Shown here: one piece after another, positions 26,700 to 34,540 of the stretch
How the letters are laid out: every line of letters begins with the position of its first letter
Position numbering within the stretch: the first letter of the stretch is position 1
Assembly: GCA_965230565.1 (NCBI GenBank)
Contig: CBDDLH010000011.1
Span: forward strand, 124,001 to 188,000
DNA length: 64,000 nt
DNA from: BCD1 sp965230565
GTDB lineage: Bacteria > Bacteroidota > Bacteroidia > Chitinophagales > Saprospiraceae
Direction: 5' to 3'
Position numbers and translations under genes: made by a program
The notes under the pieces: model-generated
The model's input: the letters and a program-made list of their open reading frames with translations, nothing else
What the model was told of the DNA's origin: nothing
The model's database searches: none

Positions 26700-26865
26700 T
26701 TAACCGCAAGTGGAACGAAGTTGAGCGAAGTGAAATCCTGTACCGTTAGGTCGGAGTTCATCCCGAACGAGATTTTATCGAGTGTACACGTTCCGGCACT
26801 GTGTGTACGGGATGATTGAAAATCATGTCGGGAGTACGCTAGGAATGCGCAAGGAACGCAAAGAC
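26700..26865. repeat. Composite repeat block after the GH25 gene
   Basis: TTTAACCGCAAGTGGAACG and GCGAAGTG units (from about 26700), a copy of the CATCCCGAAC/GAGATTTTATCGAGTG element also seen at 18755, then GCGCAAGGAACGCAAAG (26848-26864). There is no coding potential of its own. Confidence 0.55.
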
Positions 26866-26925
26866 TTTGAAAAGCCTGAAATTTTGTCCTTTTGTCCTTT
26901 GCTCCTTCTATTCTTTGCTGTTACA

Positions 26926-27756
26926 CTATTCCCTTACTTCCTTATTCCCTTGAAACTCCCACACTTCAATTCCTTTGTCGTTTTCACAGATATACACGAA
27001 TTGATGTTTTACTTTGACGATGGCTTCTTTCGAAATGTCTCTGGGAAGCTTGATGGGTTTTTCTTTTGGAGAATTCAGATCCAGTTGAAAAAGGGAGCTG
27101 TCTCGTTGAAAGATCAGGTTGTTTTTAGAATATTGAAAATGTTTGATCCCCGGAATGGGCAGTTCTTTATCAAACTGGGCGAAATTGTCAAAAATGATGA
27201 TTCCGCTTTCAGGTACATTGGCATAGATATATCCCTTGTGGGCCTCCATTTGCGTGATAACAGGAGTTTTGTCGAAATATAAACTTAAGTCATCGCTGAT
27301 TTCAATAGCTTGTCCTCTTTCATCAATCAGTTTAAGTAAGAAATTGGAAGCGTCGAACACCCATAATTTATTTTCTATGGATAAACAGGCTGCGGTTATC
27401 TCCAACAGCTCCGGCCCAAAGAGGTCAAACTGCCCGGATTCTGTCAGGGTGCGATTGAGAGTGATAGCGGTTTGGTAATCAGGATAAAAAAGCAACATGT
27501 TCATCGGGTTGGAAACATCAATCGCAGCCGGGCGACCCATTTCGTTATTGCTGTACCGGAACAGTTCCTTGCCGTCAGGCCCGTATTTGGTCAATGTATT
27601 CGTGGGGCTGAGGGTATAAACATTCGTAAGGTCATCCACGGTGAAATCTGTGAAGTTTCCTTTAATGGTGTATTCAAGGGAAAATTCACCGGAAGTTTGT
27701 GCCGGAGCATGGAACACCATTAATAGGAACAAACACCCTGTGAGCAGGAATTTCAT
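26926..27756 (-). CDS. Secreted protein of unknown function, propeller-like
   Basis: I do not recognise this 276-residue protein. A signal peptide (1-19, ends APA) precedes repeated short strands of the type LTKYGPDGKELFRYS, LKLIDERGQAIEI and IIIFDNFAQFDKEL, spaced as in beta-propeller (NHL/6-bladed) proteins. Such secreted propellers usually act as binding scaffolds. The C-terminus (NKEVRE) runs into repeat-like DNA at 26926-26960, so the last few residues may be recent additions. It stands alone; the next gene upstream on the same strand is separated by the 130-base palindromic element at 27910. Confidence 0.65.
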   Translation of the reverse strand: MKFLLTGCLFLLMVFHAPAQTSGEFSLEYTIKGNFTDFTVDDLTNVYTLSPTNTLTKYGPDGKELFRYSNNEMGRPAAIDVSNPMNMLLFYPDYQTAITLNRTLTESGQFDLFGPELLEITAACLSIENKLWVFDASNFLLKLIDERGQAIEISDDLSLYFDKTPVITQMEAHKGYIYANVPESGIIIFDNFAQFDKELPIPGIKHFQYSKNNLIFQRDSSLFQLDLNSPKEKPIKLPRDISKEAIVKVKHQFVYICENDKGIEVWEFQGNKEVRE

Positions 27757-27909
27757 GTGTAGTTTTATTTATGGAATGGGAAACGGGATGGTTTTATTGT
27801 TAATAAGTTATCATTATTTGTTGTACACAACGAATTTATTCTAGCTGCGCAGATTTAATTATTGCTAAACCTCATTTAATTTAAAATTAAAAGAAAGCAA
27901 TTGGTAACA

Positions 27910-28039
27910 GATCATTGAGCCTGTCTGCTGCCAGGCAGGCACAACGTGATCAGTGAGCTGTTTCCGGGGCTTCAAAAGAAATATGATATCCGGAAAACAG
28001 GCTCACGGATCAATTCACTTTGTTCATTGCTCAGCGATC
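27910..28039. repeat. 130-bp element with four GATCnnTGAGC modules
   Basis: Two direct copies, GATCATTGAGC (27910-27920) and GATCAGTGAGC (27948-27958), face two inverted copies at 28001-28011 (reverse GATCCGTGAGC) and 28029-28039 (reverse GATCGCTGAGC). The inner pair extends into a 20-bp imperfect stem ending CCGG. A T-run follows on the plus strand. It occupies the 354-base gap between two minus-strand genes; nothing else is seen there. Confidence 0.75.
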
Positions 28040-28110
28040 CTTTTTGTTTTTGATTAATTCATTTATCGTTTTTTGTACAATTCCAATTAATTTTATCTGT
28101 AAGGCATTCC

Positions 28111-28797
28111 CTACCCCTCTTCCATCGCCATAAAAAAGTCATAAACCAAAATCAGACTATCTTCCATATAACTTTCTCCGGGTACTAACCGTTCCCTGTG
28201 GAGTTCCATTAGTTCCTCGTCTTGAGACATCATTTTGAAAACGGTTCTGCAGACTTTGGCATATCTTTCGACATCCGGAACTATGGGAGGTTCAACTGCT
28301 TTGACCTTTTTTAGGAAATTGACAAAAGCTTCATGGTCGTGAGGCGCGTAATTATCCGGGTATCTGAAGGCCAGGTAGAGGAAGGTTATCTCATATCCGT
28401 CTTCATGATAATGATTGTTCTCGATGGAAGTAGGATGGGCTTTTTTGAAATTCTCGAGGAACAGGTCACAATAAAAAATAAACCTTCCCAGGCGGCCTTC
28501 CAGTGATTTGGATTCATCAAAGAGTTCTCCGAACATCTGCCTGGCCCATTCAGGGTCCATTTTGATAAATTCCAGCATTATACGCTTGGGTTCATAGTTT
28601 TCCCGTTTCCACAGCCTTTTTGTCGTGGAGTTTTGTAAACTGTGGTCATACATTTTGGAAAAGTCGACCTCCTCGGGGTTCCAGTGTTTTTGAAACAGGG
28701 ACTGGCTTTCCCACAGGTGTAATCGGTTGTCTTTGTTTTCGGACCGGAGGAAAGATTTGTAAATCTCGAATAGTTCTTTGAGCTGTCTGACGTTCAT
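28111..28797 (-). CDS. Unknown protein, possible stand-alone specificity domain
   Basis: A 228-residue soluble, charged, mostly helical protein without signal peptide or membrane segment. The pattern LHLWESQSLFQKHWN, then LWKRENYEPKRIMLEFIKMDPEWARQMFGELFDES, then FRYPDNYAPHDHE reminds me of the N-terminal region in front of some Bacteroidota McrB-type AAA+ restriction ATPases. That link is from memory and unconfirmed. No AAA+ motor or nuclease follows, so if it is right this is an orphan domain. The gene is divergent from HU. No functional claim is made. Confidence 0.6.
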   Translation of the reverse strand: MNVRQLKELFEIYKSFLRSENKDNRLHLWESQSLFQKHWNPEEVDFSKMYDHSLQNSTTKRLWKRENYEPKRIMLEFIKMDPEWARQMFGELFDESKSLEGRLGRFIFYCDLFLENFKKAHPTSIENNHYHEDGYEITFLYLAFRYPDNYAPHDHEAFVNFLKKVKAVEPPIVPDVERYAKVCRTVFKMMSQDEELMELHRERLVPGESYMEDSLILVYDFFMAMEEG

Positions 28798-28862
28798 TTA
28801 TCGGATTTTCGGCGAAGATACCCGATAGAATGCGGGTTTTCGAAGAAATTTCCGCAAAAACC

Positions 28863-28893
28863 TTTGGTAATATCAATGCAAGACATAACTTTG
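28863..28893 (+). promoter_or_regulatory. HU gene promoter
   Basis: TTTG at 28863-28866, a 19-base spacer and TAACTTTG at 28886-28893: a full consensus Bacteroidota promoter 33 bases before the HU start, as expected for a highly expressed gene. It places the start at 28926 and excludes the ATG at 28830. Confidence 0.85.
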
Positions 28894-28925
28894 GGTCGCT
28901 TTTTAGATCATTAAAAATTGACAAA

Positions 28926-29198
28926 ATGAACAAAGGAGATTTAATCGACAAGGTTGCTGGAGAAGCAGGTTTGTCAAAAGCACAGGCCGAAAGTGCTGTG
29001 AATGCTATGTTGGATGGAATTGCTGGAGCTCTTAAAGCTGGTGATTCTGCTGCCTTTATTGGTTTCGGTACTTTCTCTGTATCACACCGTAAAGCTCGTG
29101 CTGGTAGAAACCCACAAACCGGTGAAACCATCCAGATTGCGGCTAAGAATTTAGTTAAGTTTAAAGCTGGTAAGAAATTAACAGATTCTTTAAACTAA
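28926..29198 (+). CDS. HU family DNA-binding protein
   Basis: Nucleoid-associated protein of 90 residues that bends and compacts DNA as a dimer. The sequence is classic HU: MNKGDLIDKVAGEAGLSKAQ at the start, GFGTFSVSHRKARAGRNPQTGE for the arm base and proline-bearing arm, IAAKNLVKFKAGKKL at the end. The start at 28926 is set by the promoter just upstream. It is monocistronic, with a terminator before the next gene. Codon choice is biased towards frequent codons, as in highly expressed genes. Confidence 0.97.
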   Translation: MNKGDLIDKVAGEAGLSKAQAESAVNAMLDGIAGALKAGDSAAFIGFGTFSVSHRKARAGRNPQTGETIQIAAKNLVKFKAGKKLTDSLN

Positions 29199-29224
29199 TA
29201 TAGTTTCACCTAGAAAGAACTAAA

Positions 29225-29265
29225 AGGGCAATCCGGGCTTTTGTGGCTGGGGTTGCTCTTTTTTT
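29225..29265 (+). terminator. Terminator after HU
   Basis: AGGGCAATCC (29225-29234) pairs with GGGTTGCTCT (29250-29259) using two G-T pairs; a run of T's follows. It lies before the trans-sulfuration gene start at 29283, so that gene needs its own signal or read-through. Confidence 0.75.
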
Positions 29266-29282
29266 GTAAAACCAAGTTTATC

Positions 29283-30431
29283 ATGAAATTCGGAACAAAA
29301 GTAATCCACGCGGGGATAGAACCTGATCCCTCTACAGGTGCTGTCATGACACCTATTTATCAAACTTCTACATATGCCCAGGAAGCTCCGGGAAAGCATA
29401 AAGGATATGAATATGCCCGTACCCAGAATCCAACCAGACATGCCCTTGAGCAAAATCTCGCAGCGTTGGAAAATGGAAAGCATGCCATCGCTTTTGGTAG
29501 TGGTATGGCGGCTATGGATGCCATCATTCGTTTGCTTGATCCGGGGGATGAAGTCATCGCCAGCAATGATCTTTACGGAGGAGCTTATCGTCAATTGACC
29601 AAAGTACATGAAAGGTATGGAGTCAAAGCTCATTTCGTCGACATGACCGACCTTGAAAAAGTCGAAGCACTCATTTCCAAAAAAACTAAAATGTTTTGGA
29701 TTGAAACCCCTACCAATCCAATGCTGAATATTGTCGACATCAAGGCGGTTTGTAAACTTGGGAAAAAACACAAGGTGCTTACCTGTGTTGATAATACTTT
29801 CGCTTCTCCATATTTACAAACTCCGATGGATTTAGGGGCTGATATCGTAGTACATTCAGCGACAAAATATCTTGGCGGGCATTCCGATGTGGTACTGGGG
29901 GCTGTGATCGTAAAAAAGAAAAAACTCGCGGAAAAATTGTTCTTCCTCCAGAATTCTGTTGGAGCTGTGCCCGGACCTCATGATTGTTTTCTGGTTTTAC
30001 GCGGAATTAAGACTTTGCACCTTCGTGTAAAGAGGTCTTGCAAGAATGCTTTTAAGATTGCCAAATTTCTAAAGGAGCAGTCTCAGGTTGAAAAAGTTTA
30101 TTACCCGGGATTCAAAGATCATCCGGGGCATAAAGTGGCCAAAGAACAAATGCGCGGATTTGGAGGCATGGTTTCTTTTTCTCTTAAAAAAGACACCTTA
30201 GCCAATGCTTCCAAAATTCTCAGCAATACAAATTTATTCACCCTCGCAGAATCGCTGGGTGGGGTAGAATCCCTGATCGGGCATCCTGCTACGATGACCC
30301 ATGCTTCTATCCCTAAGGAGGAGAGACTTAAAGTTGGTCTTACAGATTCCTTGATCCGTTTGAGCGTGGGCGTTGAAGATATTGAAGATCTTATTGAGGA
30401 TCTCAGCAAGGCGATCAGGAAGATTAAGTAA
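29283..30431 (+). CDS. Trans-sulfuration enzyme (cystathionine gamma-synthase/lyase)
   Basis: PLP enzyme of 382 residues in the Cys/Met metabolism family. It carries YEYARTQNPTRHALE (substrate phosphate and R site), FGSGMAAMDAI, and the PLP lysine in VVHSATKYLGGHSDVV near residue 197, with SLGGVESLIGHPATMTHA near the end. The family includes cystathionine gamma-synthase, gamma-lyase and O-acetylhomoserine lyases; the short active-site differences cannot be read reliably by eye, so synthase versus lyase is open. The start at 29283 is chosen because the frame upstream overlaps the HU terminator. No SAM or other riboswitch is visible upstream. Confidence 0.92.
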   Translation: MKFGTKVIHAGIEPDPSTGAVMTPIYQTSTYAQEAPGKHKGYEYARTQNPTRHALEQNLAALENGKHAIAFGSGMAAMDAIIRLLDPGDEVIASNDLYGGAYRQLTKVHERYGVKAHFVDMTDLEKVEALISKKTKMFWIETPTNPMLNIVDIKAVCKLGKKHKVLTCVDNTFASPYLQTPMDLGADIVVHSATKYLGGHSDVVLGAVIVKKKKLAEKLFFLQNSVGAVPGPHDCFLVLRGIKTLHLRVKRSCKNAFKIAKFLKEQSQVEKVYYPGFKDHPGHKVAKEQMRGFGGMVSFSLKKDTLANASKILSNTNLFTLAESLGGVESLIGHPATMTHASIPKEERLKVGLTDSLIRLSVGVEDIEDLIEDLSKAIRKIK

Positions 30432-30434
30432 TTT

Positions 30435-30464
30435 AGGCTAAGGCTAAGGCTAAGGCTAAGGCTA
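30435..30464. repeat. Five perfect AGGCTA hexamers
   Basis: AGGCTA repeated five times without error, beginning three bases after the stop of the trans-sulfuration gene. Variants occur at 16770 and 17076. Confidence 0.85.
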
Positions 30465-30530
30465 AGGAATTCCTATAGCTATTTATTGCCGGCATTACTA
30501 CTGAAGAACCTTTTGTAGTATTTCGGTAAT

Positions 30531-30582
30531 CATGCAGATTTCGCAGATTAACTCAGAATAAAATCAGCGGAATCTGCGTGAC
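30531..30582. repeat. CGCAGATT repeat with inverted arm
   Basis: ATGCAGATTTCGCAGATTAA faces AATCTGCGTG about 20 bases on. The gap 30432-30764 contains this, the hexamers above and no gene. Confidence 0.5.
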
Positions 30583-30764
30583 TAACTGCCTCTTTTCCCA
30601 TCAATGTAGAGTAAGCCTGTCCTTTCGTCTATAACTTTTGGCTATAAAATGGTGCCGTGGTAATTTAGGTTTTGCATTTGCAACTATTGGTCTGGTGTGC
30701 TGTCATTATTAGTGTTGCATCATTGATCAACAGAATTAATCACCTTCTGTTAAAAAAAATTATC

Positions 30765-31511
30765 ATGAAAAACCTGAGAGTACTTTTAATCGTTTTAGGC
30801 GTCGGAGCGTTTTTTGCTTTTCTCTCACCGCCAAAATTCCTGGATTTCGATACACCTGTTCTTTCGGCTTCTGTTAACGGTAACGGAGACGAAGTTAAAA
30901 AGGAAATGGACCTTGATCCTTTTCACAGTATTGGATTGTCAATCCCCGCTGATGTGATTCTTATGCAGGGAAAAACCCAAAAAGTAGAAATTGACGCTGA
31001 ATCCAATATTATCGACAATATTAAGACCAAGGTGAAAAATGGTTCCTGGGAAATTAAATTCAAGGAAAGAGTCAGAAAACACGACGATATTACCATTTAC
31101 ATTACCATCCCTGATTTACGTGCAGTATCTATTGCCGGTTCCGGAGATATTATGACTAAAGGAGCCTTTACAGGGTTGGATGGTCTTGCTGTTTCTATTG
31201 CCGGTTCGGGAGATGTAAAACTTGAAAGTGAATCAAGTTCCGTAAGTGTAAGTGTTGCCGGTTCCGGAGATGTGGTTATGACTGGAAGTACCAATAAAGT
31301 GGATATTAGCATTGCCGGTTCAGGAGATGTTAATCTTAAGGATCTAGTTGCCGGAGGCTGTGATATCAGCATTGCCGGATCAGGTAATTGTAAAGTAAAT
31401 ACTAATGGCCCTCTGGATATCTCCATCGTTGGAAGCGGAGATGTCTATTATACCGGAGATGCAAAGGTTCATTCAAGCATCATGGGTTCAGGGAACGTGC
31501 ATAAGATGTAA
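30765..31511 (+). CDS. GIN-domain (DUF2807) exported protein
   Basis: A 248-residue protein with an N-terminal hydrophobic signal or anchor (MKNLRVLLIVLGVGAFFAFL) and a head GIN domain. The C-terminal half is a right-handed beta-helix made of a repeated core, SIAGSGD, at roughly 18-25 residue intervals (VSIAGSGDI, VSIAGSGDV, VSVAGSGDV, ISIAGSGDV, ISIAGSGNC, ISIVGSGDV). GIN domains are widespread in Bacteroidota envelopes, but their function is unknown. The start at 30765 gives a proper signal sequence; the longer frame from 30672 would add an unlikely 31 residues. It is followed by a terminator. Confidence 0.88.
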   Translation: MKNLRVLLIVLGVGAFFAFLSPPKFLDFDTPVLSASVNGNGDEVKKEMDLDPFHSIGLSIPADVILMQGKTQKVEIDAESNIIDNIKTKVKNGSWEIKFKERVRKHDDITIYITIPDLRAVSIAGSGDIMTKGAFTGLDGLAVSIAGSGDVKLESESSSVSVSVAGSGDVVMTGSTNKVDISIAGSGDVNLKDLVAGGCDISIAGSGNCKVNTNGPLDISIVGSGDVYYTGDAKVHSSIMGSGNVHKM

Positions 31512-31542
31512 GCAATAAAAATTCATTTGAGAAAGCATTTAA

Positions 31543-31574
31543 GGCAACTCGTGTCGGCGGGTTGCCTTTTTTGT
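31543..31574 (+). terminator. Terminator after the GIN-domain gene
   Basis: GGCAACTC (31543-31550) pairs with GGGTTGCC (31559-31566), followed by a T-run. Confidence 0.8.
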
Positions 31575-31583
31575 TTTAAACGA

Positions 31584-31631
31584 TTGATTTATAAAACAAA
31601 AAGTTTTATATTTGTAAAACAAATTGTTTTA
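31584..31631 (+). promoter_or_regulatory. Promoter with twin palindromic operators
   Basis: TTG (31584-31586), a 20-base spacer and TATATTTG (31607-31614) form a full promoter. Two 17-bp palindromes that agree at 15 of 17 bases cover it: TAAAACAAAAAGTTTTA (31592-31608, in the spacer) and TAAAACAAATTGTTTTA (31615-31631, over the start of transcription). They are 23 bases apart, about two helix turns. This is a typical repressor layout, but the repressor is not recognisable in the window. Confidence 0.75.
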
Positions 31632-31653
31632 ACAGATAGTATAGAAGAAAGTT

Positions 31654-32397
31654 ATGTCTAAATCAATCGCATCAACAAAAGTAAAAGGTTACCTGAAAAG
31701 TAACTGGATAAAATTAGGGGTTGTAGTCTTATTTATCTTCATTTTAATGAAAAAGGATTTAAGCTTTTCCGTCGATCTTAATGCTCCGGAACCAACGCCT
31801 ATGGAGGAAAAATCAAAAATTTCCCCCTCGTCAACTAAAGATACCAAAAAGGAGATTCTTTCGGATAATACCAAAGTCGGGGATAATTCTTCGAACACAC
31901 AATTGTCTGTCGCCCCTCTGGAAAATTTATTGGGGGAGAAAGCTGAAAGAAGTGATCAATTCTGGCTTATTGATGAATACGACAAAGAGGAGTTCATCAA
32001 CAGGTTTACTCATGTGGCAGAAAATGAGCAGTTGAAGTATGGAGTTCCGGCCTCGGTGATTTTGGCTTCGGGTTTGCTGATGAGTGAGGCAGGAAATTCA
32101 CAACTGGCCAGGGAAGGCAATAACTATTTCGCTTTACCTTGTACCGCAGATTGGTTAGGTAAAGAAGGATACTCTGATAGCAAGTGTTATCGTAATTATG
32201 AAAATGCCTGGACCAGTTTCAGGGATAACAGTCTTTACCTGACTACATATCTTTTCCCTGGTAAACAATTACCGGCAGACGATTACAAGAGCTGGGTTGC
32301 TGCCCTTGAACAGGTAAAATATGGGGATGAGCCAAATTTGGCTGCTCAATTGAGTAAGATCATTAGTCACTATGACCTGGATGAGTTGGATAAGTGA
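31654..32397 (+). CDS. Membrane-anchored glucosaminidase-domain protein
   Basis: A 247-residue protein with a basic N-terminus, one transmembrane segment (about 19-33, WIKLGVVVLFIFILM), a low-complexity Ser/Thr/Lys linker to about 90, and a FlgJ/LytG-type glucosaminidase domain (about 105-245: VPASVILASGLLMSEAGNSQLAREGNNYFALPC). It should cut peptidoglycan next to the inner membrane. It is a paralogue of the LysM enzyme at 10673. The conspicuous twin operators in its promoter suggest it is induced under a special condition and not expressed constantly, which is unusual for such genes. It converges on the SH3 gene. Confidence 0.88.
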   Translation: MSKSIASTKVKGYLKSNWIKLGVVVLFIFILMKKDLSFSVDLNAPEPTPMEEKSKISPSSTKDTKKEILSDNTKVGDNSSNTQLSVAPLENLLGEKAERSDQFWLIDEYDKEEFINRFTHVAENEQLKYGVPASVILASGLLMSEAGNSQLAREGNNYFALPCTADWLGKEGYSDSKCYRNYENAWTSFRDNSLYLTTYLFPGKQLPADDYKSWVAALEQVKYGDEPNLAAQLSKIISHYDLDELDK

Positions 32398-32401
32398 TTT
32401 A

Positions 32402-32518
32402 GTTGCAGGTTGCTGGTTCCTGGTTTCTGGTTGCAGGTTAGGCATGAGTCCATAAATACTATTTTTCAGAAAAATAGTTTTTATACTCCTAACCAGAAAC
32501 TTGTAACCAGTAACTGGA
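32402..32518. repeat. Composite palindrome: heptamers around an AT hairpin (array 4)
   Basis: Six units in GTTGCAG orientation (32402-32443), an AT-rich hairpin (ATAAATACTATTTTT at 32452-32466 with its near-perfect complement at 32470-32484), then four units in AACCAGA orientation (32491-32518). It fills the gap between two convergent genes, four bases from one stop and touching the other. Confidence 0.8.
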
Positions 32519-33058
32519 CTACTCCACTCCCTCCAGTTTTTTCTTGTAATAATGAACACCAGCACCGTACACCCAGCCGACTTTACCCTTTTTATTCCTG
32601 ACCTTGATCCAGGGAGCTTCCGTAGGTAAATTGCCCAGGTCGATCTGGTAGATGCTGTCAGTTACCTCATTCATGAATGTGACTTCATCATATAGTTTGA
32701 GACGGTCGAGAATTTTACCGTTAAGTGCAGGGACTTCACGCATGTTGAGGTTCTCGATCGTTACGTAAAGGGGCGTATATTTTTCCCGGATACTACGGGA
32801 AGGTGCTTCGTCGCCGGACCTGACGGTCACATTGGGGCCGGAAGGCTGCTGTTGTTGTGGCTCGGGTTCCGTAAATATCTCCGGAGTGATGATAGAGTCT
32901 GTCGCAGTCATGGTCTCTTCCGTTTCAGGAGGTAGTTCGTCGGGGTAGAGTTCTCTGTTTTCAGAGCATTTGCGCAGAGCCCATAGGATGAAAGAAACAA
33001 AAAATACCATAATGAGAATTACTTCTAAACGTGGCATTGCCATTTTCTTCTTAGCCAT
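32519..33058 (-). CDS. SH3-domain protein with a membrane anchor
   Basis: A 179-residue protein: cytoplasmic basic start (MAKKKMAMPR), one transmembrane segment (about 12-28, VILIMVFFVSFILWAL), an acidic/proline linker to about 90, and a bacterial SH3b domain (about 97-175: LYVTIENLNMREVPALNGKI ... WIKVRNKKGKVGWVYGAG). SH3b domains bind cell-wall peptides or proteins in the periplasm. The start at 33058 is chosen because it gives the usual basic-then-hydrophobic anchor; the frame extends to 33118 but those residues look noncoding. Partner unknown. Confidence 0.85.
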   Translation of the reverse strand: MAKKKMAMPRLEVILIMVFFVSFILWALRKCSENRELYPDELPPETEETMTATDSIITPEIFTEPEPQQQQPSGPNVTVRSGDEAPSRSIREKYTPLYVTIENLNMREVPALNGKILDRLKLYDEVTFMNEVTDSIYQIDLGNLPTEAPWIKVRNKKGKVGWVYGAGVHYYKKKLEGVE

Positions 33059-33143
33059 AACTGTAAAATTTGAATAATGATCCTTCGATATTTTCCAAAT
33101 TTCAGAAACTTCTTTCAAAAGCCCTATTTATTTTAGACAAAGA

Positions 33144-33175
33144 TTGACTTTTACTCAAAATATGATTTAAATTTG
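33144..33175 (+). promoter_or_regulatory. Candidate dprA promoter
   Basis: TTG (33144-33146) and TAAATTTG (33168-33175) with a 21-base spacer. This is 233 bases before the dprA ATG, a long leader, so the match could be accidental. Weak heptamer patches (GTTTCGA at 33262, AACCATT/AACCCGT at 33345) lie between. Confidence 0.35.
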
Positions 33176-33407
33176 TTGCACTTTCGGGAATTTTTAATTC
33201 CGCTTATTTCGCATTTCCTTAATTCATCGACGTATTTCTATTCCGTTTTTTCCATTATTAAGTTTCGAGTTACGAGTTTAGCCATTTTTTAATGTTTGAA
33301 ACAACAATCATTTCCTTTATTTAGGATTCACCTGAAATTAGGTCAACCATTAACCCGTAACTTGAACCAGTATCTTGTTTTTCAAAATTTAAACATTTAA
33401 TTCGTCG

Positions 33408-34502
33408 ATGGAAGATCTGTTTTACAAGATTGCCGTGACTATGATCCCCGATGTGGGCGCAGTAACGGCAAAAACACTTATCAGTTATTGTGGCGGTCCA
33501 CAGGCTGTCTTTGAAGAGAGAAAGCAAAATCTCGAAAAAATTCCGGGTATTGGACCTGCCCTGGCTGCCAAAATTGTCAACCATGAGGTATTTGAGGCAA
33601 CAGAGCGGGAATTGAATTTTATCCGGGAATTTGGAATCAAACCATTGTTTTATCTCGATAAGGAATATCCCAGTCGTTTGAAAAATTTCCATGACGGACC
33701 TGCCCTTTTGTATTATCGGGGAAATGCTGATCTGAATGCATACAGGACCGTTGCTATTATAGGAACCAGAAAACCGACTCCCAAAGGTGTATCCATAGCG
33801 GAAAATCTGGTTGAGGGTTTAAAACAATTTAATGTGACAACCATTAGCGGCCTGGCTTTCGGAATTGATGTAACAGCTCACCGCAAAAGCCTTGAAATGA
33901 ATATCCCGACTATAGGGGTTCTGGGACATGGTTTGCAAAAGATTTACCCTTCCCAGCATTATGATATCGCCTCCCGGATGATGGAAAATGGAGGATTACT
34001 CACGGAATATTGGTCTTTTAAAAAACCGGACCGGGAGCATTTTCCTATGCGGAACCGGATTGTTGCTGGGTTATGTGACGCTTTGATAGTCGTGGAATCG
34101 GCCAAAAAAGGTGGCTCTATGATTACGGTAAATTTTGCCAATGATTATAACAAAGATGTATTCGCCGTGCCGGGAAGGGTGGGGGATGAAAACTCAAAAG
34201 GCTGTAATTTGTTAATAAAATCGCATAGGGCAGCGTTGATAGAATCTGTGGAAGATCTGGCTTATGTAATGCGCTGGGAGGAGATAGATGCCCAAAAAAA
34301 TATTCAACGGCAGATGTTTAACGAGTTTTCTGAACCAGAAAAATTAATTGTAAATTTGCTGCGCGAATCTGAAGATTTAAGTGTTGATACGCTGGCTTAT
34401 AAATGTAAAATAGCCAATAGTGAGTTGGCAGGTTTGTTATTGAACCTTGAATTTAAAGGTGTTATTCGTGCAATTCCGGGTAATAGATACATACTATTAT
34501 AA
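33408..34502 (+). CDS. dprA: DNA-processing protein DprA
   Basis: Loads RecA onto incoming single-stranded DNA during natural transformation, acting in the cytoplasm. The 364-residue protein has the family layout: helix-hairpin-helix start (about 1-70, KIPGIGPALAAKI), a Rossmann core (about 110-290) with IGTRKPTPKG, SGLAFGIDVTAH and GHGLQKIYPSQH, the FPMRNRIVAGL and EKGGSM-like AKKGGSMITV motifs, and a C-terminal winged-helix of about 60 residues. No other competence gene is adjacent, which is usual for Bacteroidota. Identification is firm; competence of the organism is inference. Confidence 0.96.
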   Translation: MEDLFYKIAVTMIPDVGAVTAKTLISYCGGPQAVFEERKQNLEKIPGIGPALAAKIVNHEVFEATERELNFIREFGIKPLFYLDKEYPSRLKNFHDGPALLYYRGNADLNAYRTVAIIGTRKPTPKGVSIAENLVEGLKQFNVTTISGLAFGIDVTAHRKSLEMNIPTIGVLGHGLQKIYPSQHYDIASRMMENGGLLTEYWSFKKPDREHFPMRNRIVAGLCDALIVVESAKKGGSMITVNFANDYNKDVFAVPGRVGDENSKGCNLLIKSHRAALIESVEDLAYVMRWEEIDAQKNIQRQMFNEFSEPEKLIVNLLRESEDLSVDTLAYKCKIANSELAGLLLNLEFKGVIRAIPGNRYILL

Positions 34503-34510
34503 CCGGAAAT

Positions 34511-34518
34511 TACTTTTG
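34511..34518 (+). promoter_or_regulatory. -7 element for the alkaline phosphatase gene
   Basis: TACTTTTG lies 30 bases before the ATG at 34541, right after the dprA stop. No -33 TTG and no obvious PhoB-type box are seen. Confidence 0.5.
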
Positions 34519-34540
34519 CGTTTTCTCAATAAATAAAATC

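Noticed and set aside
29199..29282. Riboswitch upstream of the trans-sulfuration enzyme
   Set aside because: The gap is 84 bases and is taken up by the HU terminator; no SAM-aptamer pattern is visible.
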